Assembly: GCA_002331335.1 (NCBI GenBank)
Contig: DCZO01000016.1
Span: 6,664 to 70,663 of the forward strand
Reading direction: 5' to 3'
From: Nitrospira sp. UBA2082
GTDB lineage: Bacteria > Nitrospirota > Nitrospiria > Nitrospirales > Nitrospiraceae
DNA length: 64,000 bases
Under the pieces are notes generated by a model, which was given only the letters and a program-made list of their open reading frames with translations, had not been told where the DNA came from and did not search any database. Below, one piece after another: positions 7,509-20,144 of this stretch. The position numbers and the translations under genes are program-made. Within the stretch, counting starts at the first letter, position 1. The number at the start of each line of letters is the position of its first letter.

Positions 7509-10178
7509 TTACGCCACCTTAATCACCGAGACGGATGTTGTTCGAATTGATGGTGTGCGGGTGACGGGATTGATGGCACAATGAAACAGCCGCATGGCCT
7601 CTGTGCCAAAGTGGTCGGGAAACCAGGCCTGTCCTTGGGGCACCCGTTCCAGCACCTTCACCGGTATAGTCAGTTCCCCATGCGCGTTGGACAGGCGGAC
7701 CCAGGCTCCATTTTGAAGCCCATAGCGCGCTGCGTCGCGTGGATTGATCCGTAGGGTGCCGGTACCCTCCACCTGCATCAGTCCTTTGGCACGGGTTGAG
7801 AGTTTCCCGGAATGAAACAGGCTCTGCACTAATTCCAGCTGTAAGATGCCGTCCGGCCGAGCCGACGGGACGTTGAGCTTGTGTCGCGCCGCGAGATCGT
7901 GTTCGTATCCGCCGGAGAGATACCGGTCAACGACGGTCCGATCAACTTTCGGTGGAACAGGGGACGGCCCAAGCGATCCATAGCCGGGAATCAGATTTCT
8001 GATTTCTTTGAGGATGTCCCGGCTCTCGGTGTATTCCAGCGGCGTTCCCATTAAGTAGGACAGCGCGACGAATATTTCCCAATCGGGTCGGCTCTCCCCG
8101 ATCGGTTCAATAGCGGGGCGAACGGCCTGGACGTGTCCCTCCGTATTGGTAAATGTGCCGCTCTTTTCCATCGAGGATGAGGCGGGGAGGACGACATGAG
8201 CCAGCGCGGCGGTTTCAGTGAGAAACAGTTCCTGACAGACCAAAAGGTCGAGCTTGCGCAAGGACTCGTCGACACGCAGGTGGGCGGGGAGACTGCCCAC
8301 GGGATTTTCGCCGACGATGAACATGCCCTTCAGAATGCCGGCTCCGGCCCGATCCAGCATATCGACCAAGGAGGCTCCGCGGTGGGGGGGCGGCTCCGCC
8401 TTCCACAGCGACGCGACCCGATGGCGGCCCTCCCGATCGGTGAGGTCGAACGGACCTGGCAAGAACTCCGCCGCCGCCCCCATTTCCACAGCGCCTTGAT
8501 CGTTGTTTTCCTCCGCCAGAGGGGCAAAGCCGCAGCCAGGCTGATCGAGTTTTCCGAGGAGCAGGAGCACGTCGAGCAGGTTCAGGGACGCGCTGTATCC
8601 CCGCTCGCTGCGCAGGAGGCCTTGTCCCGCCAAGATGACCACCTGTCGGCCGGCCGCCAGCGTCTTCGCGGCCTCCGTATAGACATCCGGGCCCCATCCA
8701 GTGACGACACGCACCGTTTCCCATGACAGCTGCCGCAATGAATTGGTGAGGGCGCTGAGATAGACTGGCTGTTTCTGTGCCAGATCCGGTTGGACCAGGT
8801 TCTGCTCGACGATCGCTTTCAACAGGCCCAAGACCGCATCGTTCATGTGCGTGGTCGACACACTGAGATGGCGTCGCGAAAGATTGGCGATGTTGCTCAC
8901 CGGTTCGATGCACGGCTCCAGGGCCTCGATCGTCACCAGCGCGGCGCCATGCTTCTTGACGGCCTCTTTGACTTTGAGGCCGGTAATGGGATTGGTTTCC
9001 GTGATGTTCGTACCCACCAAGAGCAGCACATCGGCGGCCACGATATCGTCGAAGCCGACAGTCCACCGGTGCGTACCTTGCACGCGCCGCATGGCGTAGA
9101 GGCTATTCATGTGGCCATAGCGTGCGCTGCTGTCGATGTCGTTCGTGCCGATGACCAAACGCATGAATTTCTGGAAGAGATACAATTCTTCGTTGGTGCA
9201 TCGGCCTGAAATCAGGCCGCCGAAGCTTTGTCCGCCATGGGCCGCTTTGATGGTCCCGGCCCGTTCCGCCACGAATTCCAACGCTTCTTCCCAGGTGGCT
9301 TGTGAGAGGGTCCCATTGCGCCGGAGGAGCGGATGGGTCAGCCGCTCCGGATGAGCGGCCGCATGAAACCCAAAAAATCCTCTGGCGCAGAGGTCGCCGT
9401 TATTACGCCCGGCACCGTGCGCCGAATTGACCTCGATCAGTTGGTTGTCCTTTGTCTGGACGGTGATTTGGCACCCGTCGCCGCAGTACCCGCAGATGGT
9501 GTCGGCCCGTTTCAGCATCCAAGGACGGTATTCGTACATGGAGAGCCGGCTGGTAATCGCTCCGACCGGGCAGATTTGAACGCAGCCTCCGCAAAACTCA
9601 CAATCAAGCGGGTGCGGGCCAAAGTGTTTGATTTCGGTCATGGTGCCGCGTCCGGCCGGAGCCAGCGCCTTCACATCCATTACTTCGTCGCAGTAACGGA
9701 CGCATCGCAGGCACTGCACACAGCGGTTCATCTGCGTTTCGATGAGCGGGCTGAAATAGTCTTTCTGGAAAATCCGCTTGGCCTCCACGAACCGGCTGGT
9801 CGTCGGTGTGTATTGATGGGAGAAGTCCTGGAGATCACACCGCCCGCCCTGGTCGCAGACCGGGCAATCGAGCGGATGGTTGGCCAGAATGAACTCCAGG
9901 ACGGATTTATGGGCGTCGTTGACCACCGTGGTGGCGGTCCGCACGCTCATGCCTTCGTCCGCCGGGGTGCTGCACGCCGTTTGGAGTTTGGGCATCTTCT
10001 CGATTTCCACCAGGCACATGCGGCAATTCGCGTCCGGCTTGAGTTTCGGGTGATAACAGAAGTGCGGAATCATCACGCCGATCCGGCGGGCGGCTTCGAT
10101 CACCAGCGTTCCTTTCGGCACCTGCACTTTCGTGCCGTCAATCGTGAGACTCACCATTTGAGTAGTGGGGGGCGTCAT
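7509..10178 (-). CDS. nuoG: NADH-quinone oxidoreductase subunit G
   Basis: Large iron-sulfur subunit of the peripheral arm, 889 residues from the ATG at 10178. An upstream in-frame TTG at 10199 is less likely. The N-terminal [2Fe-2S] ligands are C41, C52, C55 and C69. HPLDCPVCDQGGRC provides the His/Cys-ligated N5 cluster, and CVQCLRC and CEFCGGCVQIC follow. The off-pathway N7 cluster is intact: CGYCGDGC followed by exactly 27 residues and another Cys. The rest is a molybdopterin-oxidoreductase-like fold with no expected cofactor. The N7 motif places it with the bacterial forms that keep the extra cluster. Confidence 0.96.
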   Translation of the reverse strand: MTPPTTQMVSLTIDGTKVQVPKGTLVIEAARRIGVMIPHFCYHPKLKPDANCRMCLVEIEKMPKLQTACSTPADEGMSVRTATTVVNDAHKSVLEFILANHPLDCPVCDQGGRCDLQDFSHQYTPTTSRFVEAKRIFQKDYFSPLIETQMNRCVQCLRCVRYCDEVMDVKALAPAGRGTMTEIKHFGPHPLDCEFCGGCVQICPVGAITSRLSMYEYRPWMLKRADTICGYCGDGCQITVQTKDNQLIEVNSAHGAGRNNGDLCARGFFGFHAAAHPERLTHPLLRRNGTLSQATWEEALEFVAERAGTIKAAHGGQSFGGLISGRCTNEELYLFQKFMRLVIGTNDIDSSARYGHMNSLYAMRRVQGTHRWTVGFDDIVAADVLLLVGTNITETNPITGLKVKEAVKKHGAALVTIEALEPCIEPVSNIANLSRRHLSVSTTHMNDAVLGLLKAIVEQNLVQPDLAQKQPVYLSALTNSLRQLSWETVRVVTGWGPDVYTEAAKTLAAGRQVVILAGQGLLRSERGYSASLNLLDVLLLLGKLDQPGCGFAPLAEENNDQGAVEMGAAAEFLPGPFDLTDREGRHRVASLWKAEPPPHRGASLVDMLDRAGAGILKGMFIVGENPVGSLPAHLRVDESLRKLDLLVCQELFLTETAALAHVVLPASSSMEKSGTFTNTEGHVQAVRPAIEPIGESRPDWEIFVALSYLMGTPLEYTESRDILKEIRNLIPGYGSLGPSPVPPKVDRTVVDRYLSGGYEHDLAARHKLNVPSARPDGILQLELVQSLFHSGKLSTRAKGLMQVEGTGTLRINPRDAARYGLQNGAWVRLSNAHGELTIPVKVLERVPQGQAWFPDHFGTEAMRLFHCAINPVTRTPSIRTTSVSVIKVA

Positions 10179-10191
10179 AAGAACCCTATCT

Positions 10192-10260
10192 GCTGACAAG
10201 CTGACAGGCTGACAAACGGACCCCGAACCTTTTCAGCCTGCTCGCTTGTCCCTTGTCAGC
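10192..10260. repeat. Intergenic hairpin with CTGACA words (nuoF/nuoG spacer)
   Basis: GCTGACAAG (10192-10200) is repeated as GCTGACAGGCTGACAAAC, and the complement CTTGTCAGC (10252-10260) closes the element. The outer 9-bp stem is perfect and the inner arms match partly. It fills the spacer between nuoF and nuoG. The same words recur in the next two spacers upstream. Confidence 0.7.
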
Positions 10261-10265
10261 TTCCA

Positions 10266-11570
10266 TCACCCTCTTGCCACCGGTTCCGGCATCACAAGGT
10301 TCGCCGCTTCTGCCTCCCGGATCAATGCGACGTATTCCTCCCGCCAATACTTCAGGGTGCCCTGAATAGGCGCCACTTCTGCGTCGCCGAACGCGCAGAC
10401 TGTGCGGCCGGCGATGTTTTTGCACAGATCCGACAAGGTTTCAAGGTCTTCCATCCGCCCGCGTTTGGCCATGATTCTCCGCATCGTCTGGACGAGCCAC
10501 GAGCTGCCTTCCCGGCACGGACTGCATTTGCCACAGGACTCGTGATAGAAAAATTCCATCAGCCGGAGCGCCGCCCAGACCATGCTGGTCCCTTCCTCCA
10601 TCACCGTGACACCGCCTGAGCCCAGCATCGATCCCGCTGCCGCCACGGACTCGAAGTCCAGTTTCACATCAAGGTGCGCCGGTGTCAGAAACGGCGCCGA
10701 CGCTCCCCCGGGAATAAACGCCTTCATCGGTTTGTCCGAGCGCATTCCGCCGGCGTGTTCGTAGACTAATTCTCGGAAGGTCACGCCCATCGGAACTTCG
10801 TAGTTGCCGGGGCGCTTCACATGGCCGCTCACACAGAACACCCTGGTGCCGGTGCTCCTCGGCGGCGAGCCAATCGATGCAAACCAGTCGGCCCCTCGCG
10901 TGAGAATATGCGGCAGGTTGGCCAGCGTTTCGACGTTGTTCACCACGGTCGGTTTGTTGTACAGGCCGTGCGTGGCCGGAAACGGCGGCTTGATACGAGG
11001 GAGGCCGCGTTTGCCCTCGAGCGATTCCAGGAGCGCGGTCTCTTCGCCGCAGATGTAGGCGCCCGCCCCTCGATGGACCCACACCTCTACATTGATACCC
11101 GTGCCGAGAATGTTCTTGCCGATATAGCCGGCGGTCCGCGCCTCATCGATCGCCCGTTCCAGAATCTTCGAACAGAGCACCAGCTCGCCGCGGATATAGA
11201 TGTAGGCGGATTCCGCGCCGATCGCGTAACAGGCGAGGACGATGCCTTCCAGCATCTGATGCGGGTCACGCTCCATCAGCTGGCGGTCTTTGAACGTCCC
11301 GGGCTCGCTCTCGTCGGCGTTGCAGCAGAGATAGCGGGGACCGTGATAATCCTTGGGGAGAAACCCCCACTTCACACCGGTCGGAAATCCAGCCCCGCCC
11401 CGGCCCCGCAATCCTGATTTCCGGACAGTGGCGGTGACATCCGCCGGGGCAGTCTTCCCCAGTGTGGCCCGCAGGGCTTGATAGCCACCGGTTTTTTCAT
11501 AGTCGGGCAGTGACCCGGTGTATCCGGGCTGCATCATGTTTTTCAATAGGATGAGTTCGTGCTTGGGCAT
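10266..11570 (-). CDS. nuoF: NADH-quinone oxidoreductase subunit F (FMN, NADH-binding)
   Basis: Catalytic subunit that oxidises NADH, binds FMN and carries cluster N3. The GRGGAGFPTGVKWGF loop binds FMN/NADH. CGKCSPCREG supplies three N3 cysteines, and the fourth lies further on in AGRTVCAFGDAE. From the ATG at 11570 the product is 434 residues, close to the family length. The frame stays open to 11603, and no strong ribosome site separates the options; the internal start gives the normal MPKHELILL beginning. It follows nuoE. Confidence 0.95.
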   Translation of the reverse strand: MPKHELILLKNMMQPGYTGSLPDYEKTGGYQALRATLGKTAPADVTATVRKSGLRGRGGAGFPTGVKWGFLPKDYHGPRYLCCNADESEPGTFKDRQLMERDPHQMLEGIVLACYAIGAESAYIYIRGELVLCSKILERAIDEARTAGYIGKNILGTGINVEVWVHRGAGAYICGEETALLESLEGKRGLPRIKPPFPATHGLYNKPTVVNNVETLANLPHILTRGADWFASIGSPPRSTGTRVFCVSGHVKRPGNYEVPMGVTFRELVYEHAGGMRSDKPMKAFIPGGASAPFLTPAHLDVKLDFESVAAAGSMLGSGGVTVMEEGTSMVWAALRLMEFFYHESCGKCSPCREGSSWLVQTMRRIMAKRGRMEDLETLSDLCKNIAGRTVCAFGDAEVAPIQGTLKYWREEYVALIREAEAANLVMPEPVARG

Positions 11571-11603
11571 ATGGTTACACGCTGACACGTGAACAGGCTG
11601 CAC

Positions 11604-11626
11604 GCTGACAAGCGTCGGATGTCAGC
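11604..11626. repeat. CTGACA-word inverted repeat (nuoE/nuoF spacer)
   Basis: GCTGACA (11604-11610) pairs perfectly with TGTCAGC (11620-11626). Further GCTGACA and CTGTCAGC copies flank it between 11580 and 11652, partly inside the nuoE 3' end. Its words are shared with the spacers at 10192 and 12193. Confidence 0.6.
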
Positions 11627-11629
11627 CTG

Positions 11630-12175
11630 TCAGCTTGATGGCCTGTCAGCCGACCCCACTGGTTCCGGCCACATAAACGGGCCGCTCTTGAGGGCACTGG
11701 TTCCCGTCGAGCGAAGATCGTAGAGAATGCGGTCCAGTTTCTCTTCGGTCAGACGCTCATAGTAGTCGTCATTGATCTGCATCATGGGGCCGGTCCCGCA
11801 CGCGGCCAAACATTCCACCAGGCAGAGGCTAAACAGTCCGTCGGCTGTCGATTCGCCCGGCCCGATTCCCAGCTTTACCTTGATCCATTCGAGTACGGTA
11901 TCCGAGCCGACGAGCGCGCACATGAGGGACCTACACACTTGAATGTGAAACGTGCCCACCGGCTTGAGATTAAACAGCGTATAAAACGTGATCGTCTCGT
12001 ACACTTGCGGCGGCGTCAGTCCGAGGAGCTGCGCGATCTCTTTCATCGCCGCTTCCGACACATGGCCATGGTCCCGTTGCGCCAGGTAGAGGAGCGGAAT
12101 CAACGCCGACCGCTTCACCGGGTAACGCGACAGGATGTCGGCGATTTCGTCTTTATATTTTTCCGAGAACGTCAT
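11630..12175 (-). CDS. nuoE: NADH-quinone oxidoreductase subunit E (2Fe-2S)
   Basis: 24-kDa-type subunit of the NADH dehydrogenase module, carrying cluster N1a. The thioredoxin-like domain has the ligand pattern C81-x4-C86 and C122-x3-C126 (CRSLMC and CLAAC). The N-terminal helical bundle includes the typical SEKYKDEIADILSRYP. The length of 181 residues is normal, with a short tail after the fold. The gene lies between nuoCD and nuoF, and its stop codon falls inside a CTGACA-rich repeat. Confidence 0.96.
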   Translation of the reverse strand: MTFSEKYKDEIADILSRYPVKRSALIPLLYLAQRDHGHVSEAAMKEIAQLLGLTPPQVYETITFYTLFNLKPVGTFHIQVCRSLMCALVGSDTVLEWIKVKLGIGPGESTADGLFSLCLVECLAACGTGPMMQINDDYYERLTEEKLDRILYDLRSTGTSALKSGPFMWPEPVGSADRPSS

Positions 12176-12192
12176 GCTTCCTCAATCCTGAT

Positions 12193-12262
12193 GCTGACAA
12201 GCGTACAAGGGGCAAGCTGACAAGTTCCGGATGTCAGCCTGTCAGCGCTCTTTCCTGTCAGC
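12193..12262. repeat. CTGACA-word inverted repeat (nuoCD/nuoE spacer)
   Basis: Two GCTGACAAG copies on the left face TGTCAGCCTGTCAGC and CCTGTCAGCCG on the right. It occupies the 97-bp gap between nuoCD and nuoE. It is the third spacer in this operon built from the same words. Confidence 0.65.
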
Positions 12263-12272
12263 CGTTCATCGC

Positions 12273-14039
12273 TTACCTATCACACTCCCCCATCACGATA
12301 TCGTAGGTGCCGAAGATCGTGATGATGTCCGAAATCAAATAGCCGCGCGCCATGTGGTCGAACGCGCCCATATGGACAAAGGAGGGCGAGCGGATCTTGA
12401 GCCGGTAGGGACGGGGGCTGCCGTCGCTGATGATGAAAAATCCCAGTTCACCCTTCGGTGCTTCGGTGGCGCAATAGGTCTCGGCCTTCGGGGGCTTAAA
12501 TCCTTGCGTGAAGATGATGAAATGGTGGATCAAACTCTCCATGTCGCGCATCACTTGCGGCTTGGGCGGGGGAATATATTGCGGGATATCGGCGATGATC
12601 GGTCCCTGCGGCATCTGATCGAGACATTGTGTGATGATCCTGGAGCTCTGTCGCATTTCTTCCACGCGAATCCAGTAGCGGTCGTAGGTGTCGCCGTTCT
12701 TGCCGACCGGCACTTCCCAATCGACGCGATGATACACGCCGTAGGGCTCCATCTTCCGGACATCATACGCGACACCGGAGCCCCGCAGCGACGGACCGGT
12801 GAGGCCGAAGTTGACGGCATCTTCGCCGGAAATCACCGCGATGTTCTTCGTGCGCCCGAGCCAAATCCGGTTCGAGGCGAGCAGCGAATCATATTCGCTG
12901 AGCATCTGGGGGAACGTATCCAGGAAGGCCTTGAGGCGGGCCACCAATTCCGGCGTAAAGTCGCTGTCCACCCCGCCGATCCGGTAATAATTCAGCGTCA
13001 GTCTGGCGCCGCACAGCTGTTCGAACATGTCGAGCAAGGTTTCCCGCTCGCGGAACGTCCAAAAGAAGACCGTCATCGCGCCGATGTCCAGGGCCTGCGC
13101 GCCGAGCCAGAACAGGTGGCCGAGGATGCGCTGCATTTCCGCCACGATGGTCCGGATATACTCGGCGCGCTCAGGCACGGTGATGCACAGCAGTTTTTCA
13201 ACAGCCCGCACGTAGGCGTAGTTGTTGGCCATCGCGCACACATAGTCGAGCCGGTCGGTGTGCGGAATGATCTGCATGTAGGCCAGGCCTTCGGCAAGCT
13301 TCTCGACGCCCCGATGCAGGTACCCCAGATCCGGCGTCGCCTTGACGATCCGTTCGCCGTCCAACTCCAGCACAACCCGCACCACACCGTGCGTACTGGG
13401 ATGCTGCGGCCCCATATTCAAGAGCAATTCTTCCCGCCGTTTCCCGGAAGACGCGTCCGGTTCGGAGAGGAACCGTCTCTTTTCTTCAGCCGAAAACTCG
13501 ACTTGCTCGGTCGGTGCTTCGTCAAGCCGCGGAATGAAGTCGAACTGGCTGCGCCAGCCGCGGCCTTCCGTCGGGAAATCTTTCCGCAGGGGATGTCCCT
13601 CGGCATAGTCGTCGGGCAGGAGGATACGTCGCAGGTCCGGATGGCCGATAAACCGGATGCCCATCATGTCGTAGACCTCCCGCTCCAAGAACGCCGCGCC
13701 GCGCCAGATCCCGGTGACGGAATCGATGGCCGGGTTGTCGTCGTGAACGCGTGCCTTGAGGCGAATGCGTTTGCCGCGCGGCAGCGACAGCAGTTGGTAG
13801 ATCACTTCGAACCGTTGAGGGGCGTCGGGATAATCGGCGGAACAGATGTCGGTGAGGTGGTCGAAGCATGCCATCGGATCGTCGTGCAGGAAACGCGCGA
13901 TTTCCATGATTCTCGGCGCAGCAACATGGATGGTCAGTTCGGATCGAGCCGTGTCGATGTCGACGGACAGCACGGCCTCCGGAAATTTCTTCAGCAAGGT
14001 TTCAGCCAGAGAATCCATAGGAACAGTTGTCACGCCCAT
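12273..14039 (-). CDS. nuoCD: NADH-quinone oxidoreductase fused subunit C/D
   Basis: One 588-residue polypeptide joins NuoC (about residues 1-185, with YDMMGIRFIGHPDLRRILLP) and NuoD (from about 200). NuoD starts its core at MGPQHPSTHG (209-218) and holds the quinone-site residues together with NuoB. The fusion also occurs in E. coli and other lineages. LHRG at 241-244 places R243 where mammalian NDUFS2 has the arginine dimethylated by NDUFAF7. This is relevant because a MidA homologue lies upstream. The start at 14039 has only a weak ribosome site. Confidence 0.96.
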   Translation of the reverse strand: MGVTTVPMDSLAETLLKKFPEAVLSVDIDTARSELTIHVAAPRIMEIARFLHDDPMACFDHLTDICSADYPDAPQRFEVIYQLLSLPRGKRIRLKARVHDDNPAIDSVTGIWRGAAFLEREVYDMMGIRFIGHPDLRRILLPDDYAEGHPLRKDFPTEGRGWRSQFDFIPRLDEAPTEQVEFSAEEKRRFLSEPDASSGKRREELLLNMGPQHPSTHGVVRVVLELDGERIVKATPDLGYLHRGVEKLAEGLAYMQIIPHTDRLDYVCAMANNYAYVRAVEKLLCITVPERAEYIRTIVAEMQRILGHLFWLGAQALDIGAMTVFFWTFRERETLLDMFEQLCGARLTLNYYRIGGVDSDFTPELVARLKAFLDTFPQMLSEYDSLLASNRIWLGRTKNIAVISGEDAVNFGLTGPSLRGSGVAYDVRKMEPYGVYHRVDWEVPVGKNGDTYDRYWIRVEEMRQSSRIITQCLDQMPQGPIIADIPQYIPPPKPQVMRDMESLIHHFIIFTQGFKPPKAETYCATEAPKGELGFFIISDGSPRPYRLKIRSPSFVHMGAFDHMARGYLISDIITIFGTYDIVMGECDR

Positions 14040-14078
14040 TGGTCAATCGCCACGGATTATTGAGGATTGAGCTACGCG

Positions 14079-14558
<480 letters not shown>

Positions 14559-14571
14559 GTTCTTCCCTGCC

Positions 14572-14943
14572 TCACTCCCACTCCAACGCTCCCTTTTTCC
14601 AGGCGTACCAAAACCCGACGACCAGGATGGCGATAAAGACCGCCATTTCCACCAATCCAAGAAGACCGAGCTTGGTGAAGACCACCGCCCAGGGAAACAT
14701 GAAGACGATCTCGATATCGAAAATAACGAACAGCATCGCGATAATGTAATACCGCATGGGAAACTGCACGCGCGCGTCCTGAAATAGAGGACTCCCACTC
14801 TCATAGGGAGCCATTTTGGCTCGGTAGGGCCGGTTCGGGCGCACAAATTTGCCCAGAAACAGGGTTACCGCGCCTACGGCCATAGCCGCCCCGATGAAGA
14901 TCAGGATCGGGATATAGTTTTCAGGAACAGCTCCGCTACCCAT
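14572..14943 (-). CDS. nuoA: NADH-quinone oxidoreductase subunit A
   Basis: First gene of the operon; ND3-like membrane subunit with three helices, 123 residues. The loop KMAPYESGSPLF carries the conserved acidic residue of the TMH1-2 loop near the quinone site; many homologues have Cys where this one has Ser. The second and third helices, YYIIAMLFVIFDIEIVFMFPWAVVF and AVFIAILVVGFWYAWKKGALEW, are typical. It lies 75 bp downstream of the MidA gene, so the two may share a transcript. Confidence 0.96.
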   Translation of the reverse strand: MGSGAVPENYIPILIFIGAAMAVGAVTLFLGKFVRPNRPYRAKMAPYESGSPLFQDARVQFPMRYYIIAMLFVIFDIEIVFMFPWAVVFTKLGLLGLVEMAVFIAILVVGFWYAWKKGALEWE

Positions 14944-15018
14944 GTGAGTCTCGTACCACCTAAGACATGCAACCTGACACGTTCAGAATGACCGGAGAAT
15001 TCATAGGTCCCAGCTCCC

Positions 15019-16194
15019 TCAGGCCGCTGAACGGGCGGCCAGCGACGAGCCGAAAAATGGCTTGAATGTCAATCCGTCGAGCCGCGGCGGCTCGATCCCC
15101 TTATGTTGGACCAGAACTTTGAACGTGCCGCCCATGCCGTTCGGTTTCAACAAGTGAAGCGCCGCATGGAACGCCGGGCTTTCCGGCTCCAGGTCGCCGA
15201 TCATCTGCTCCACGCCGAGCCCCATGAGGAAGCTCATTTGGTTGGTGAACCCCGTCACGGAAAGGCCGTGCGCCTGGCCTGCGTCCGCCAGGCTCGAAAA
15301 ATCCACATGGGCCGTCATATCCTGCTCGCCCACACGCACATAGGGGTCGTCGTTGACGGAATGCCGGAAATAACAAAGGAACGTTCCGTTCCTCCGGTCG
15401 GGCCGATACAGGTCATGCGCCGTGTGCCCATAATCGATCGTGAGCACGATCCCTCGCTGGAGACAATGGCCGACCTGTTTCATCCAGTCCAACGCCTGGA
15501 GATTAATCTCTGTCCGATACCCCTCCGGCCAGCCGGCATTGAGGTCCCTCACGCGATGAGTAAGGAGGTCAGAGGACAGGGGCCTGAAACACTCTACAAA
15601 CCGCCCGTCACGATAGTCCACGCACAGTTCGTCGATCTGTCCATTTCTGAGTTGGACTCGGTGGACTGGCAACGCATCGATCAATTCGTTGCTGAGAACC
15701 AAACCCGTGACGCTCTCCGGCCCCAGTTCGTCCAGACTGTCGGCCCACGTGAGGAGGTTCGGCTGGTTCACGAAAGAGCTCAGGTGTCGGCGCTGCGATG
15801 CGCGCATGGCGGGGCTGCGCTCAATCAGGATATACCGAAGACGGTGTTGGAACGATCCTGGGTCACGCTGGCACGCCGACAGAATATGTTTGGCGAGCAA
15901 TCCCTTGCCGGGCCCCATTTCGACGATGGTGACAGGATCAGGGCTTCCGAGCAGACTGTCGATCTGTCGTGCTTGCTTGGCCACCGCCTGACCGAGTATC
16001 GGATGAACATCCGCACTGGTGTAAAAGTCGCCGGACCAACCGATGCGAGGGCTGCCGTCATCGGGATGCCGCATGTAGTAGCCGAATTGTGGGTGGTAGA
16101 GGGCCAAGTCCATGAAACGGACGAAGGGAATGGGCCCCAAGACAGCGATCTCGGACGCAATGGCGGCAACGAGTTCAGGGTGTCCTATGACCAC
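15019..16194 (-). CDS. SAM-dependent methyltransferase, MidA/NDUFAF7 (COG1565) family
   Basis: Class I methyltransferase of the family whose eukaryotic member NDUFAF7 dimethylates an arginine of complex I subunit NDUFS2 during assembly. Family marks: FGYYMRHPDDG (37-47) with GDFYTSADVHPILGQ, the SAM loop VEMGPGKGLL (GPGKG at 94-98), LSNELIDALPVHR and LTIDYGH. The start is GTG at 16194 with AAGGGG 7 nt upstream; the length is 391 residues. It directly precedes nuoA on the same strand. Action on the NuoD part of NuoCD is an inference from homology and position. Confidence 0.88.
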   Translation of the reverse strand: MVIGHPELVAAIASEIAVLGPIPFVRFMDLALYHPQFGYYMRHPDDGSPRIGWSGDFYTSADVHPILGQAVAKQARQIDSLLGSPDPVTIVEMGPGKGLLAKHILSACQRDPGSFQHRLRYILIERSPAMRASQRRHLSSFVNQPNLLTWADSLDELGPESVTGLVLSNELIDALPVHRVQLRNGQIDELCVDYRDGRFVECFRPLSSDLLTHRVRDLNAGWPEGYRTEINLQALDWMKQVGHCLQRGIVLTIDYGHTAHDLYRPDRRNGTFLCYFRHSVNDDPYVRVGEQDMTAHVDFSSLADAGQAHGLSVTGFTNQMSFLMGLGVEQMIGDLEPESPAFHAALHLLKPNGMGGTFKVLVQHKGIEPPRLDGLTFKPFFGSSLAARSAA

Positions 16195-16225
16195 AAGGAA
16201 TCCCCTTATCAGCCAGGCACATGGG

Positions 16226-16278
16226 AAAAAGGGACACCCATAGCGGACGGGTATGTTTCACCCATTTCCGCTACGGGT
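16226..16278 (-). terminator. Probable intrinsic terminator downstream of the response regulator
   Basis: ACCCATAGCGGA (16236-16247) pairs with TCCGCTACGGGT (16267-16278) with one mismatch. An inner GGGT/ACCC stem lies at 16249-16252 and 16260-16263. On the minus strand the hairpin is followed after 5 nt by TTTTT (16226-16230). It separates the response regulator gene from the MidA-nuo transcript. Confidence 0.6.
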
Positions 16279-16372
16279 AAAAAGTGACGTAGGGTAGCCT
16301 CGACAGAGCGTCTAAGTCAAGGAGAGGACGAGTGGGAGGCCGCTCGGTCTCAGGTCTTATCAATGGTGTCTG

Positions 16373-16792
16373 TTAGGCTGCGCGTGTTCGGGAGGGGTCG
16401 TCTGTACTGAGGATTTCTTTAATCATGGAATCGAGCTTCGAGGGAGTCAACGGTTTCGCAATGAAGGCCGCTTGGTTCTTGGGGAAGTCGTTGATTGCCT
16501 CGGCGGCAGCAGGATGACCGGACATCAGGACCAATTTCATCTCCGGCCTCTGTTTCAACAGTTGGTGGGCCAGCTCGTCGCCCTTGATGTCCGGCATGTT
16601 CCAGTCTGCGACCAGGACATCGATGGGAGTCGGGCAATCCGCACTTTTCTGAGTGGCTTCGGAGGCCGAGTGGGCTTTGAGCACGCAATAGCCTCTGCGG
16701 GTCAGATCCATTTCCAACAGTAACGCGATGGCCGATTCGTCATCGGCCAACAGGATCGTGGTTTTTCTCGCGCCTGCGGCGGTGATGGTCAT
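16373..16792 (-). CDS. Single-domain response regulator (CheY-like receiver)
   Basis: A stand-alone receiver domain of 139 residues with no output domain. All signature residues are present: the acidic pair D17-D18 (LLADDE), phospho-acceptor D63 (VADWNMPDIKG), S91 after beta-4 (LMSGHP) and K113 (IAKP). It should be phosphorylated by a histidine kinase that is not encoded in the window and act through protein contacts. It stands alone between secA and the nuo locus, so its pathway cannot be named from context. Confidence 0.9.
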   Translation of the reverse strand: MTITAAGARKTTILLADDESAIALLLEMDLTRRGYCVLKAHSASEATQKSADCPTPIDVLVADWNMPDIKGDELAHQLLKQRPEMKLVLMSGHPAAAEAINDFPKNQAAFIAKPLTPSKLDSMIKEILSTDDPSRTRAA

Positions 16793-17249
16793 AATAGCAG
16801 CACGCCTTTCTATGAAAACCGTTATCCGGTCCCTGACGAGTGGATGCTATCGTAAAGCGCTCGATTGGCCAAACAAAATCACTTAATTGCGAGTCGACCC
16901 CATTCCTGAGGCCACGTGAACTCCAAGCGAGTACCGATGTCCGTGGGCGAGTTGCGTCACTGTTTTGGAGCGGGGACCCACCGAGATTCCGGCGGATGGA
17001 AAACAGAAACTGGCTCAGCGTCTCTTTTCTCTCTTACCCTTCATTGGGTCGGCCGGAGGGGCGAATCGTCGGCCTCGGCATGGCAAACAGGATGTGTCGG
17101 GAGGTACTGCCGTCACGCACGCCGACATTGCGACGACTCGTCGCTGCCTTATAGGCGTGCGTGAAGACAACGTGAGTGAGATCAGTAGCAGTAGAAGAAT
17201 CGCGCATCATGCCGAGGCTGAGGTCCGGCTCCACTGCCGAGCTCTTCCC
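16793..17249. other. Non-coding gap between secA and the response regulator, with a nested inverted repeat
   Basis: No credible gene is seen in 457 bp. Near secA there is an 11-bp perfect stem, TCACGCACGCC (17113-17123) with GGCGTGCGTGA (17154-17164). It encloses a second palindrome, GCGACGACTCGTCGC (17130-17144). It lies about 86 nt past the secA stop on the minus strand, so it could be a terminator or RNA-processing structure. No T-run follows. Confidence 0.5.
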
Positions 17250-19973
<2,724 letters not shown>

Positions 19974-20144
19974 AGTGGTGTTGTGTGTAACGAGTGGCGA
20001 TGGTTCAAAAAGTAATCGGCGCAGTATACAGCATCTCTCCCATGAATCCTATAATCTAACCGAGTGTGGCGGTATGCCGGCGGCTTGACAGGTTTTGCGC
20101 CAGTCCATTATCATCACCTCAAAGATAGCGTGAGTCGTCGGTCG

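Noticed and set aside
12231..14063. Long plus-strand open frame of about 610 codons opposite nuoCD
   Set aside because: Antisense shadow of a G+C-rich gene; the translation has no family features and nuoCD is certain.
15103..16287. Plus-strand open frame of about 394 codons opposite the MidA gene
   Set aside because: Antisense shadow; the minus strand carries clear methyltransferase motifs.
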